Positions 43,194 to 51,807 of a DNA stretch of 58,459 nt are shown here, piece after piece. Made by a program: the position numbers and the translations under genes. A model generated the notes under the pieces. That model worked only from the letters and a program-made list of their open reading frames with translations, did no database searches and was not told the DNA's origin. The stretch comes from an uncultured Erysipelotrichaceae bacterium (GTDB taxonomy: Bacteria > Bacillota_I > Bacilli_A > RF39 > UBA660): contig CADBNE010000036.1 in the NCBI GenBank assembly GCA_902795975.1, positions 1-58,459 of the forward strand, written 5' to 3'. How positions within the stretch are numbered: position 1 is the stretch's first letter; each line of letters starts with the position of its first letter.

Positions 43194-46168
43194 CTCATTA
43201 ATGTCATTACAAGTTTCTTATTTCCTACTTCTTCATCAAATAACCAATCAGGTGTATACATACAAGGTTCTATATTATTGTTATTTAACTTACTAAATGC
43301 ATAATCTATTATTTGATTTTCTTCAACATATAAATTATCCCATTTTTCATAAGATGCTCCAACATCAGTACCCATATTAACTGCTACTAATGTTTTATCG
43401 CCACGTTTTACAAATTCAACGATAGTACCACCAGCCATATCATGTCCACCTGTTTTAATACCTTTAGTTTCATTATAATATGGATTATTTTGACTTTCAA
43501 TAGTTATTGTACCATCTGTAAATGTATAACTTTTTTCAGACATAATATCAAATATTTCTGCACCTTTTTTTGTAGGATTATTTAATATATATGACATTAT
43601 TAACGCCATATCATGTGCTGAAACTAAATGATTAGGATCTTCATAACCAAATGAATTTGTAAAATTATAATTTTCACATCCCATTGTTTTAGCTTCTTGA
43701 TTCATTAAATCAATGAAATTACAATCACATTTTTTCTCTATATATTTTTCTAATGCATATGTAGTTGAATTATCTGATTTATATAGTGCTAATCTTAATG
43801 CATCTCTTACTTTTATTTTATTACCTACAAAAACAATATTTGGATATGCACTATTATATCCATCTGAAGGATATTTTGTAGAATGATCTATAAATACAGT
43901 TTCATCTGTATAAGTAATATAATCATCTATATCACCATATTTAAGTGCTATAAAGCAAGATAATATTTTAGTAATACTTGCAGGTGATTGCATAGAATCT
44001 TCATTAACACCATATATTACATTATTAGTATCAGGATCAATTACTACACAACTTTTAGATGTTAAATTTGGCTCACTAATAACTGTAGAAGATTCAGTAT
44101 TACTTGATTCTTGTACTAAATTATCTTTAATATCAGAAATAAATTCTTTATAGTATTCTTCATACATAAAATTTAAATCTACAAATGTACCAGTACAAGG
44201 TACATCTACAGCTATTTGGAACATACCAATAATATCACTTGGTATACCTAAACTTACTAATTTATCTTGATGAAAATCACCAGTATTTACTATCCAATTG
44301 TATTTTGATAAATATTTAGAATCTATTTTAGTTATATCTAATGTTGTTTGTAATGTATTAGCATCTGTATATATTCTTACATCTGCATCAGGTATTGTAG
44401 AACTTGCTATATTTAATACTTTATTTGCTACTTCAGTTTGTACATCTTTACCAAATTTATCAGCATTAACTTTTATTCTTGTATCTTCACTTATACTACC
44501 ATCATATCCATAACATTCAAAATCCATAAATATATTTTTAGAATATAAACTATATTTGCTTGCTATAGAATGTGCTTTACTAATTACATCTACTTCTGCC
44601 TTTGCTTCATTTTCACTTGTTGCTTGTGAAAAATAATATATAGCAAATGGTACGTTATTTCTTTGACATACACTTATTAATTCTTCATAGTTAGAACCTT
44701 CTGAATTATATATTGTACCAAATCTCATATCTCCATCTGCTCCATATCCAGTAGCACCACATTTAATTACTACAAATGTAGGTTTATAAGTGTCAGTACT
44801 ACTTACATATTGAGATTTATTAAATTGAATACCATTTTTTAATATACTATCTAATGCATCAGCATCAGTATCTATATTAATATCTATACCAAAATTACCT
44901 ACATGAGAACCATATCTACCAAAATCTAATGCTCCTGTTTTATAGTCTTCAATATCTACTGTTGATTTATCAACAATATTAACATATTCTTTACTTACAT
45001 ATCCTGGAGTACCATCTGTTAATTTAACATATATCCATTCAATATTATCTACTTTTATAGGATTATGATAAGCATTTAGTGTAGTAAATAATTCTGTAGA
45101 TGGTGCTAATTTAGCAATAACATCTGCATTTAAACTTGCTGTACTTCTCATATTTAATGCATCATCTGTAAGTGATACATATAATTGCATTACTTTATCT
45201 TCAGATGAAATAGTTGTAGTATTTTCACTAGTTACTTCAGTAATATTTATATCCCCATTAGAATAGTCTTGTCTAACAATCCATCCAAATTGAACATTTT
45301 TATGTTCACCTTCTAAATATGCTACATAAGTCCATTCATAATCACCATCATCAACATTTTTTACATTATTAATTGCTTTAACAATAGCGCCTGTAGGTAT
45401 TTGGCATATTTTATTATCTGAATTTGTATCTGGTGTTTCTCTTAGATTAAGTGTATCTTCTACTCTATAATCTTTTTCATTATTTTCAAAGAAACTTGAA
45501 TTAAATAAATATCTATGATCTAAATAACCTTTTACAAATTTTTTATTATGAACTAATAATACTTCACGTAATAATTTTGTACTAGCTTTTTCTGTATTAG
45601 CAATTTTAGCTGCTAATACTTCACTTTTAGGAGCTAATAAAACTCTTTGTTCATTACTATTTTCTTTATCACTTTCATTTAATGATAAACTATCTGTTGA
45701 AGATATATTAAATATGTCAAATAGATTTCCTTCTACTTCTATTTCATCTAATGATTGGTCTATTAAATATTTACCATCCATATAACCTAATGTTATATCT
45801 CCATTTTCAGATACAAGTGCTACTTCAACCATTTTACCAGATTTACTTTTAGAACTCTTACTACCTATTATTGCTAAAGTAGAATCAGTAAATTGATATT
45901 CTAATGATTTACCTTCTTTATCTAATAATTCTATTCCTTTTTTATCACTATCTACTTCTACTAAAAATAAAGAATTTTTACTTATATCTAATCCTGCTTT
46001 ATCTTTTTCTTTATCTGATTTAGATAACTTAGAAACTCCTGGATATGCTACTATTAATCCTCCTAATGTAATGAATGCAAATTTTTGTCTAGTACTTGCT
46101 TCATCCCACATTTCTTTTAATGAATCTCTAACTCTCAAAACTTTCCCCTTTAATTCTTCTAATTTCAT
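43181..46168 (-). CDS. Fusion of SH3b domains, GH25 muramidase and D-Ala-D-Ala carboxypeptidase
   Basis: A 995-residue envelope protein. A weak membrane segment (about 30-46) probably anchors it. Two bacterial SH3-like modules (LNLRETPDTNSD..., ~230-300, and LNMRSTASLNADV..., ~330-395) should bind peptidoglycan. A GH25-like muramidase domain (~415-690) has FGIDINI and the D-x-E pair in FMDFECYG. The C-terminal S11 domain has S731-I-T-K734, S798-D-N800 and K905-T-G907, a complete penicillin-binding carboxypeptidase active site. One chain could thus cut glycan strands and trim stem peptides. A consensus TTGACA promoter precedes it. Confidence 0.9.
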   Translation of the reverse strand: MKLEELKGKVLRVRDSLKEMWDEASTRQKFAFITLGGLIVAYPGVSKLSKSDKEKDKAGLDISKNSLFLVEVDSDKKGIELLDKEGKSLEYQFTDSTLAIIGSKSSKSKSGKMVEVALVSENGDITLGYMDGKYLIDQSLDEIEVEGNLFDIFNISSTDSLSLNESDKENSNEQRVLLAPKSEVLAAKIANTEKASTKLLREVLLVHNKKFVKGYLDHRYLFNSSFFENNEKDYRVEDTLNLRETPDTNSDNKICQIPTGAIVKAINNVKNVDDGDYEWTYVAYLEGEHKNVQFGWIVRQDYSNGDINITEVTSENTTTISSEDKVMQLYVSLTDDALNMRSTASLNADVIAKLAPSTELFTTLNAYHNPIKVDNIEWIYVKLTDGTPGYVSKEYVNIVDKSTVDIEDYKTGALDFGRYGSHVGNFGIDINIDTDADALDSILKNGIQFNKSQYVSSTDTYKPTFVVIKCGATGYGADGDMRFGTIYNSEGSNYEELISVCQRNNVPFAIYYFSQATSENEAKAEVDVISKAHSIASKYSLYSKNIFMDFECYGYDGSISEDTRIKVNADKFGKDVQTEVANKVLNIASSTIPDADVRIYTDANTLQTTLDITKIDSKYLSKYNWIVNTGDFHQDKLVSLGIPSDIIGMFQIAVDVPCTGTFVDLNFMYEEYYKEFISDIKDNLVQESSNTESSTVISEPNLTSKSCVVIDPDTNNVIYGVNEDSMQSPASITKILSCFIALKYGDIDDYITYTDETVFIDHSTKYPSDGYNSAYPNIVFVGNKIKVRDALRLALYKSDNSTTYALEKYIEKKCDCNFIDLMNQEAKTMGCENYNFTNSFGYEDPNHLVSAHDMALIMSYILNNPTKKGAEIFDIMSEKSYTFTDGTITIESQNNPYYNETKGIKTGGHDMAGGTIVEFVKRGDKTLVAVNMGTDVGASYEKWDNLYVEENQIIDYAFSKLNNNNIEPCMYTPDWLFDEEVGNKKLVMTLMRKVG

Positions 46169-46197
46169 ATTAACACCCCTTCTTTTATACGGAGCTT

Positions 46198-46226
46198 ATA
46201 TTAACATTTTTATATGTTTTTGTCAA
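46198..46226 (-). promoter_or_regulatory. Strong promoter of the peptidoglycan hydrolase fusion
   Basis: Consensus TTGACA (46221-46226), 17-base spacer, TAATAT (46198-46203) with an upstream TG, minus strand. Confidence 0.8.
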
Positions 46227-46238
46227 ACAGAAACAAAA

Positions 46239-46263
46239 AAAATAAAGCTTAATGCTTTATTTT
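46239..46263 (-). terminator. Terminator of the redox/desulfurase operon
   Basis: AAAATAAAGC/GCTTTATTTT with a five-base loop; a T-run follows on the minus strand. Confidence 0.8.
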
Positions 46264-47371
46264 ATTTTACAATGCTTTTAAATATTTCTAAAAAATTATT
46301 TATATCTTCTTTTGTAGTTAAATGAGACATACTAATTCTCATAGTATTATTTGCTAAATCTTCATTTGATGTAAGTGCTAAAACTGCTTTAGAAGGCATA
46401 TTTCCTAATGAACATGCTGTAGTAGTTGATACATATATATCATTTTCTTCTAATTTTGCTAAAACATCTTTATTAGATATACCTATAAAACTAATATTTA
46501 ATGTATTAGGTATACTATGTAATGGACTATTTATATGTACTTTATCTAATTTAGATAGTTCTTCTCTTAGTATAGTATTTAACTCAGTTATATAATTATA
46601 TCTATTATCTAAATTATCTATAGCAAGTTCTAATGCTTTAGTAAGTGCTACTACATTAGCAGTTACTGGAGTACCACTTCTAAACATAGTAGTAGACTTA
46701 CCTCCATGTATAATTGGATTAATCTTAATATTATTTCTATTTATTAATGCTCCAAATCCATTTAATCCAAAGAACTTATGTGGTGCAAAAGTAATAAAAT
46801 CTACATCTTTAAAATCTATATTTACTTTTCCTATAGCTTGTGTAGCATCTGTATGAAATATACAATTAGGATATTCTTTAACTATTTTAGCTACTTCCTC
46901 CACTGGTTGTATAGTACCTAATTCACTATCTACACTACATATACTTACTAATATAGTTTTATCAGTAATAGAATTTTTTAACTCTTCTAAATCTATTAAA
47001 CCATCACTATTAAGTCCTATAACTGTTACATCAAATCCATTATTTGCTAAATAACTCACTGGTGCTACTACAGAAGAATGTTCTATTGCAGATATTATTA
47101 TATGATTACCATTTGTCTTATATCTTTCAGCAACACCTTTAATTACTAAATTATTTGATTCACTAGATCCACTTGTATATATTACATTCTCTTTATCTGT
47201 ATTAAAGTATTTAGCTACAATACTAGAGCATTTATCTATCTCTTCTCTAGCTTTTAATCCTAATGGATGACTACTATTAGGATTAGCTATATAAGTTCTT
47301 GTAGCTTCATTAAAAGCTTCTAATACTTCTTCATCTACTGGAGTATTAGCTGCATAATCTAAATATATCAT
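46262..47371 (-). CDS. Cysteine desulfurase (NifS/IscS family)
   Basis: A 369-residue PLP enzyme releasing sulfur from cysteine for Fe-S clusters or tRNA thiolation. It begins MIYLDYAANTP, has HTDATQAIGKV, the PLP lysine in APHKFFG, and the persulfide Cys in STTTACSLG on the flexible loop of class I enzymes. No scaffold (IscU) or MnmA gene follows, so the acceptor is unknown. It sits 10 bases behind the CcdA-like gene, so sulfur and disulfide chemistry share one operon. Confidence 0.92.
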   Translation of the reverse strand: MIYLDYAANTPVDEEVLEAFNEATRTYIANPNSSHPLGLKAREEIDKCSSIVAKYFNTDKENVIYTSGSSESNNLVIKGVAERYKTNGNHIIISAIEHSSVVAPVSYLANNGFDVTVIGLNSDGLIDLEELKNSITDKTILVSICSVDSELGTIQPVEEVAKIVKEYPNCIFHTDATQAIGKVNIDFKDVDFITFAPHKFFGLNGFGALINRNNIKINPIIHGGKSTTMFRSGTPVTANVVALTKALELAIDNLDNRYNYITELNTILREELSKLDKVHINSPLHSIPNTLNISFIGISNKDVLAKLEENDIYVSTTTACSLGNMPSKAVLALTSNEDLANNTMRISMSHLTTKEDINNFLEIFKSIVK

Positions 47372-47381
47372 ATTATTCCTC

Positions 47382-48557
47382 CTAAAAATTTAACATTAAC
47401 CAATCTGGTTTTAATAAAAGTAATAATCCCATTATAATCATTATAATAGCACTTACTAATGTGCATAATTTATTATATTTATTAGTAATACCTGTAGCAT
47501 TCAATGTAATCATTGATATAGTAAATACTAATATATCATCTATCATATAGAATAATATATATAATAATAAATAAACTATTTTTGCTACACCTGTTATCTC
47601 ATTAAGTGCTAATATTTCTGAAAATATTACTGGAAATCCTAATGAACATGCTAATTCTATTAAGTTAACACTAGCTGCTAATACTATAATTCCTAGCAAT
47701 GCTAATATAAAACTATTATTGTTCATTATATTTTTCATTCTAGTAGATAATTTTTTTCTTTTTTTACTATCTACTACTGTACACCCTGCTTCTTCTTTTC
47801 TAGTTTTTAAATACTTTTTAAAGTTTAATATACCTGCTAATAATATAAATATTGCTAATAATATTTTTATCCATTTAATTGCTACTACACTAAGTACAAA
47901 ATTTATACCTAACATAGATAAGAAATATACTAAACCTGATACTAGTAAGAATGTGAAGCCTAATACCCATGCTTTTTTCTTATTTTCTTCCCTAAATAAC
48001 ATATTAATTAAGAATAGTAATATCCACATAGCACATGGATTAAATCCATCTATAAAACCTAGTATAATAGCTACTAAAGGTAGTGATACTTCTTTAGCAT
48101 CAACATTACCTAAAACAGGTAATTTCATATTATTCTTATTTACTTTTTCTTCACCTATATAATCTTTAATAGTATTTTCTATTCTAGATTTAGTTGTTTC
48201 TGAAAAACCTGTAAAGTATTCTTCACCTATTACAGTAAATGGTATACCTGTTGATTTAGAATTCAATTCTTTTTTTACTTTATCTAATAATTCTAAATTA
48301 TCATCATTATGCCATACTTCAAAATCATATATATTTATTTTATCTTTATATTCTTCTTTTATTTCTTTAAACCATTTCTCCTCATCAGCACAATGAGGAC
48401 ATCCTTCTCCTCTAAAGAAATAAATATTAATTTTATCATCCTCTACTTTTTTATCTACTATATCATGTAGTTTATCTTTATAACTATCTGATATAGCAAA
48501 TGTATTAATAGGAATTAAAACTAATAATAAAACAATTAACCATTTTAACTTCTTCAT
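47382..48557 (-). CDS. Exported thioredoxin domain fused to a CcdA/DsbD-like transmembrane electron carrier
   Basis: A 391-residue protein. A signal peptide or anchor (1-21) is followed by a thioredoxin-fold domain outside the cell with redox centre C53-P-H-C56 (~40-130). A multi-helix CcdA-like module (~155-390) holds the conserved cysteines in GFNPCAMW and ELACSLGFP, which shuttle electrons across the membrane. It thus condenses DsbD's periplasmic and membrane domains. Electrons likely come from the 84-residue thioredoxin encoded one base upstream. Confidence 0.85.
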   Translation of the reverse strand: MKKLKWLIVLLLVLIPINTFAISDSYKDKLHDIVDKKVEDDKINIYFFRGEGCPHCADEEKWFKEIKEEYKDKINIYDFEVWHNDDNLELLDKVKKELNSKSTGIPFTVIGEEYFTGFSETTKSRIENTIKDYIGEEKVNKNNMKLPVLGNVDAKEVSLPLVAIILGFIDGFNPCAMWILLFLINMLFREENKKKAWVLGFTFLLVSGLVYFLSMLGINFVLSVVAIKWIKILLAIFILLAGILNFKKYLKTRKEEAGCTVVDSKKRKKLSTRMKNIMNNNSFILALLGIIVLAASVNLIELACSLGFPVIFSEILALNEITGVAKIVYLLLYILFYMIDDILVFTISMITLNATGITNKYNKLCTLVSAIIMIIMGLLLLLKPDWLMLNF

Positions 48558-48558
48558 A

Positions 48559-48813
48559 CTACTCTCCTATAAATTCTATTATTTCTTCATATGTTTTCTC
48601 ACCAATTAATCTATTAATTTCTTTATTATTTTCTTTTAATACAATTACTGGTAATTTATCTCCTACATTATATTCTTCTACAATATCTTCATCTAAATCA
48701 AAATCTAATTTAGTTATCTTTATATCTTTTTCACTACTTAATTTTTTTAAATGCTTATTTAGTATCAAACATGATGGACACCATACAGCACTTATTACTA
48801 CTAACTCCTTCAT
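48559..48813 (-). CDS. Small thioredoxin-like protein
   Basis: An 84-residue thioredoxin/glutaredoxin-fold protein with C12-P-S-C15 in AVWCPSC and a cis-Pro region KLPVIVL. It has no signal peptide, so it is cytosolic. Start at 48811-48813 behind TTAGGTGAT; the ATG six codons earlier is part of that leader. Probable reductant for the CcdA-like membrane protein that follows after one base. Confidence 0.88.
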   Translation of the reverse strand: MKELVVISAVWCPSCLILNKHLKKLSSEKDIKITKLDFDLDEDIVEEYNVGDKLPVIVLKENNKEINRLIGEKTYEEIIEFIGE

Positions 48814-48829
48814 ATAATCACCTAATTTC

Positions 48830-48858
48830 ATTATATATAATATTATATATATATTAAA
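48830..48858 (-). promoter_or_regulatory. Possible promoter of the redox operon
   Basis: TTTAAT (48853-48858), 17-base spacer, TATAAT (48830-48835), minus strand, in a very AT-rich stretch. Confidence 0.4.
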
Positions 48859-48903
48859 TAACTTAGTAGTTTAATTTATTCAACTATAAGTTGAATATAA
48901 AAA

Positions 48904-48921
48904 AAGACTCGTATGAGTCTT
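48904..48921 (-). terminator. Terminator of the 213-aa lipoprotein gene
   Basis: AAGACTC/GAGTCTT with GTAT loop; T-run on the minus strand. Confidence 0.75.
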
Positions 48922-49561
48922 AATCTGCTAATTTTATAGAATGTAGTAAATATTGAAAATCATCAGATTTTACATATTTTTCAAAATCAAAGTTTTTACC
49001 TTCATCAGTTGTAGAATTAACATTTACTGTTACTTTAACAGCAGAAGTATATCCTTTTTCATCTGCATCACTTAAAAATAATTGAGCTTCATATGACATT
49101 ATCTTTTGTGTAGTAGAATTAACACGGAATACTTCCCATCCTTCTTTTCCATTAATATTTAATTTTTTATAGTTCTTTATTCTATTCGCATCAAAATCTT
49201 TTTCTTCTTTTTTAGAAACTGATAAAGATTTTTCTAAATTAGTATTAAAAAATTCAACTTGTACTTTAGAAGTATCTTTTTTATTTTCTAATTTTAACAT
49301 ATAATTTGATACTACTTCACCTTCTTCATATCCAGCTTCTTTAGCATATCCTACTTCAACTTTATGTTTTTTCCCTGTATCTTGTAATTCATATTTTTTT
49401 ACATCTTTAGTATATTTATTAATATCAAATTTACTTTCTACTTTTTCTTCTTTCTTAGGTTCTTCTTTTGGCTTTTCTTCTGTTTTCTTTGTATCTTTAC
49501 CACATCCTGTTAGAGTTACAGAACTAAGTAATACTGCAACTGCTAATAAAAATCTTTTCAT
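48920..49561 (-). CDS. Lipoprotein of unknown function
   Basis: A 213-residue lipoprotein: signal peptide with lipobox TLTGC (Cys20), a Lys/Glu-rich spacer (~21-45), then a mixed domain (~50-210) including YELQDTGKKHKVEVGYAKEAGY and NGKEGWEVFRVNS. The compact beta-rich domain may bind a ligand outside the cell. Monocistronic with AAGGAGG and an extended -10. Confidence 0.75.
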   Translation of the reverse strand: MKRFLLAVAVLLSSVTLTGCGKDTKKTEEKPKEEPKKEEKVESKFDINKYTKDVKKYELQDTGKKHKVEVGYAKEAGYEEGEVVSNYMLKLENKKDTSKVQVEFFNTNLEKSLSVSKKEEKDFDANRIKNYKKLNINGKEGWEVFRVNSTTQKIMSYEAQLFLSDADEKGYTSAVKVTVNVNSTTDEGKNFDFEKYVKSDDFQYLLHSIKLAD

Positions 49562-49585
49562 TTTATACCTCCTTATATAAAATAT

Positions 49586-49594
49586 ATTTTACCA
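49586..49594 (-). promoter_or_regulatory. Extended -10 promoter of the 213-aa lipoprotein
   Basis: TGGTAAAAT, minus strand, about 25 bases before the start; a weak TTTAAG lies 16 bases upstream of the hexamer. Confidence 0.5.
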
Positions 49595-49654
49595 TATATT
49601 AACTTATCTTAAACATAAAATATATATATATTAATAATACTTTACAAAAAAATA

Positions 49655-49675
49655 ATGAAGTTATATTTTCTTCAT
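49655..49675 (-). terminator. Terminator of the retron cassette
   Basis: ATGAAG/CTTCAT stem (6 bp, nine-base loop) overlapping the GNAT stop, followed on the minus strand by TATTTTTTT. Modest stem but good T-run. Confidence 0.55.
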
Positions 49676-50140
49676 CATTTCTTCTACTCTATTATAATAT
49701 CCATTCTTCATATAAAATTTTTTAGCATTCTCATTAAATGAAAATACATCTAGTAATATTGCTTTACAATTTACACTTTTAAAATATTCTTCCATATGAT
49801 CCATAAGTTTTTGACCCACACCATATTTTCTATATTCTTTACTTACAATTAATTCTGATATTCTACCTCTTTTAGGCGCTTTAAATTCATAAGTACTTTC
49901 TTCTTCATTATTTATTAATCCTACAATAAGACCTACTACTATATTATCTTTAAGTGCTAAAAATATTTTACCTTCATATTTATTAACTTCTTCTATAGTT
50001 TTATTAAAGTATTTTTCTCTATATTCATCAGTTATAATATTATATTTATCTATATCCAAAGATGCTATATACTCTTGTAATTCAACTAATAAATCTTTTA
50101 CTTCTTCTTCATAACTATTATTATATTCTACTATATCCAT
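49661..50140 (-). CDS. GNAT acetyltransferase coupled to the retron reverse transcriptase
   Basis: A 159-residue GNAT protein. The acetyl-CoA-binding motif A is ISELIVSKEYRKYGVGQKLMDH (R104-x-x-G107-x-G109), and the last motif is FNENAKKFYMKNGYY. Its ATG overlaps the reverse transcriptase stop (TAATG), so the two are translated together. It lies inside the same promoter-terminator unit as the msr/msd leader. It could be the effector of this retron, for example by acetylating tRNA or protein as toxin GNATs do, but its sequence alone looks like an ordinary GNAT; substrate unknown. Confidence 0.88.
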   Translation of the reverse strand: MDIVEYNNSYEEEVKDLLVELQEYIASLDIDKYNIITDEYREKYFNKTIEEVNKYEGKIFLALKDNIVVGLIVGLINNEEESTYEFKAPKRGRISELIVSKEYRKYGVGQKLMDHMEEYFKSVNCKAILLDVFSFNENAKKFYMKNGYYNRVEEMMKKI

Positions 50141-51069
50141 TATAATCCTCTAATATATTCTTTATACTCTATAAATTCTTTATCTTCATTATTTATTTGT
50201 AAAACATATAATATTCTTCCCATTAAACTTTTTAAATATTTTTCTTTATCTAATTCATTTATAGTTTTCATATGTGACTCAATACCATATTTTTTTATAT
50301 AGAATACTTCTTGACGTATTTTATCTCTATATTTACGTGATACTTGTACTTTTTCATTTACTACTAATCCAGTAACATTTTGACAACTACTTTGTCTAAC
50401 AATATGTATTTTATCATTATTAATTTTTAAACCTAATTTATATAAATTTTTTCTTACTAGTTTTATTATTTCACTTGGTATAAAATCACCTGAAAATGTC
50501 ATATCATCTGAATATCTAGTATATGAAACATTATTTATATTACACCAATCTCCTATAGCATTATCAAAATCTTTCATAACAATATTTGATATATATGAAC
50601 TAGTTGGTGCTCCTTGTGGAAGATATCCATTATATGTTACTAATGTAGTAAGTAACACACCTATATGTTTTGGATACTTATCTATTCCAAAGCATTTTTT
50701 ATATATATTAGTAAAAGATATATTATCAAAGAAATCTTCTATATCTAGTTTTAATACTAATTTTTTATTAGTATGTACTAAGGCATTCTCACGTAAAGAA
50801 ATACCTTTTTTATATGCTTTAGCATACTCTGATATATTAATATCATTTAAAATATTATCTAGTATTTGTCTTTGTATATGTTTTAATACACTATTTGGTT
50901 CACATATAGTTCTATATTTTCCATTTCTTTTTCTTATTCTAAATACTCTATAATTATTTTCTACATTATTTGCTATAGCATATATTTCTTTAATCTTTTT
51001 ACTATCTTCTACATTATCAACTAAATTAAGAGATAGCAAAAAATCTCTACTATTAAAGTATTTCCACAT
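50140..51069 (-). CDS. Retron-type reverse transcriptase
   Basis: A 309-residue stand-alone RT. It has retron hallmarks: the NA-x-x-H motif (residues 95-99, NALVH), catalytic DIEDFF (109-114), LPQGAPTS (150-157), the YSDD active site (186-189) and VTGLVVN (232-238), the VTG motif that contacts the msr RNA. There is no maturase, HNH or other fused domain. It would reverse-transcribe the adjacent msd RNA into a 2',5'-linked msDNA, as in anti-phage retrons. The ATG follows GGAGG, directly after the a2 repeat; the stop overlaps the GNAT start. Confidence 0.93.
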   Translation of the reverse strand: MWKYFNSRDFLLSLNLVDNVEDSKKIKEIYAIANNVENNYRVFRIRKRNGKYRTICEPNSVLKHIQRQILDNILNDINISEYAKAYKKGISLRENALVHTNKKLVLKLDIEDFFDNISFTNIYKKCFGIDKYPKHIGVLLTTLVTYNGYLPQGAPTSSYISNIVMKDFDNAIGDWCNINNVSYTRYSDDMTFSGDFIPSEIIKLVRKNLYKLGLKINNDKIHIVRQSSCQNVTGLVVNEKVQVSRKYRDKIRQEVFYIKKYGIESHMKTINELDKEKYLKSLMGRILYVLQINNEDKEFIEYKEYIRGL

Positions 51070-51080
51070 TTTACTACCTC

Positions 51081-51247
51081 CTTTTAAGCAATACTTAAGA
51101 TATTGTAATATTGAAACAGGCGTTTAAGCGCAGCGGCTCTACACGAAGTGTAGTTTAGCCTTTTGAAAGATTACAATTAATCTGATAATTACATCAGTCC
51201 CTTAACGACTCGTTAAAGTAGGTTAAACCAATCACTATTGCTTAAAG
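51081..51247 (-). ncRNA. Retron msr/msd non-coding RNA
   Basis: Lies between the promoter and the RT start. Reading the minus strand: a1 (TTTAAGCAATA, 51236-51246), msr hairpins at 51200-51218 (CTTTAACG/CGTTAAGG, AGT loop) and 51182-51197 (CTGAT/ATCAG), then the msd, a long interrupted stem whose base is ATTGTAAT (51170-51177)/ATTACAAT (51102-51109), with AGGC/GCCT inside and a nested hairpin GGCT-CTACAC-TTC-GTGTAG-AGCC at 51135-51160. It closes with a2 (TATTGCTTAAA, 51083-51093), an exact 11-bp complement of a1. G51235 just after a1 is the best candidate branch guanosine. Ends are inferred. Confidence 0.87.
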
Positions 51248-51250
51248 TTG

Positions 51251-51278
51251 ATTATATCACTTTTTCTAATTTTTGCAA
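51251..51278 (-). promoter_or_regulatory. Promoter of the retron cassette
   Basis: TTGCAA (51273-51278), 16-base spacer, perfect TATAAT (51251-51256), minus strand. It lies inside the last codons of yqeK and overlaps its stop, placing transcription start at the a1 repeat. Confidence 0.75.
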
Positions 51279-51806
51279 CATCATTAAAGTATCGGGTTGT
51301 AACTTTTTACCTTTACTTTCAAATCTATTTTTTAGCCATTCAAAGTATAATAATAATGATTTATCTATATCTTTTTTAGCTACTTCATATAAATTATCAT
51401 CTCTATTATTTCTACCTAATTTATCAGATATCAATATTATTTTATTGAATAAAGTCATATCAATATTACCTAATGAATGATACTTGATAGAATTACATAC
51501 TTCATCATCCATATTATATTTTTCTTTTACATAATAAGAACCTACTATACCATGTAATACTGGTTTTAAATCTTCTGTTAAATATTTTTTATCTATATTA
51601 TATTTATTTATATAGTATTCATTTTCTTCATCTGTAAATTCTTTTGCTATATCATGTAATAATCCTGTAATATATGCTTTATCAGTATCTAAATTATATA
51701 TACTAGCTAATTCTTTCGCACATTCAGCAACCATTACACTATGTTCATATCTATATTCTGATAACATATTTTTTACATCATTATTAATAGTTTCTATATC
51801 ATACAT
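51252..51806 (-). CDS. yqeK: YqeK-family HD phosphohydrolase (Ap4A hydrolase)
   Basis: A 184-residue HD-domain enzyme of the YqeK family, which cleaves Ap4A symmetrically to two ADP. Motifs: YRYEHSVMVAECAKELA (first His), LLHDIAKE (HD), VLHGIVGSYYV and ISDKLGRNNRD. It is usually beside nadD; here it follows a UDG-like gene after one base. The retron promoter lies within its 3' end, so transcripts of this operon may also read into the retron. Confidence 0.92.
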   Translation of the reverse strand: MYDIETINNDVKNMLSEYRYEHSVMVAECAKELASIYNLDTDKAYITGLLHDIAKEFTDEENEYYINKYNIDKKYLTEDLKPVLHGIVGSYYVKEKYNMDDEVCNSIKYHSLGNIDMTLFNKIILISDKLGRNNRDDNLYEVAKKDIDKSLLLYFEWLKNRFESKGKKLQPDTLMMLQKLEKVI

Positions 51807-51807
51807 A

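Noticed and set aside
50140..51069. Group II intron or diversity-generating retroelement as identity of the RT
   Set aside because: No maturase X or HNH domain, no intron domain V/VI structure, no template/variable repeat pair; the NA-x-x-H and VTG motifs and the msr/msd leader fit a retron.
51238..51480. 80-residue plus-strand ORF across the retron promoter and yqeK end
   Set aside because: Antisense shadow of yqeK with no ribosome binding site; the region is explained by yqeK and the retron promoter.
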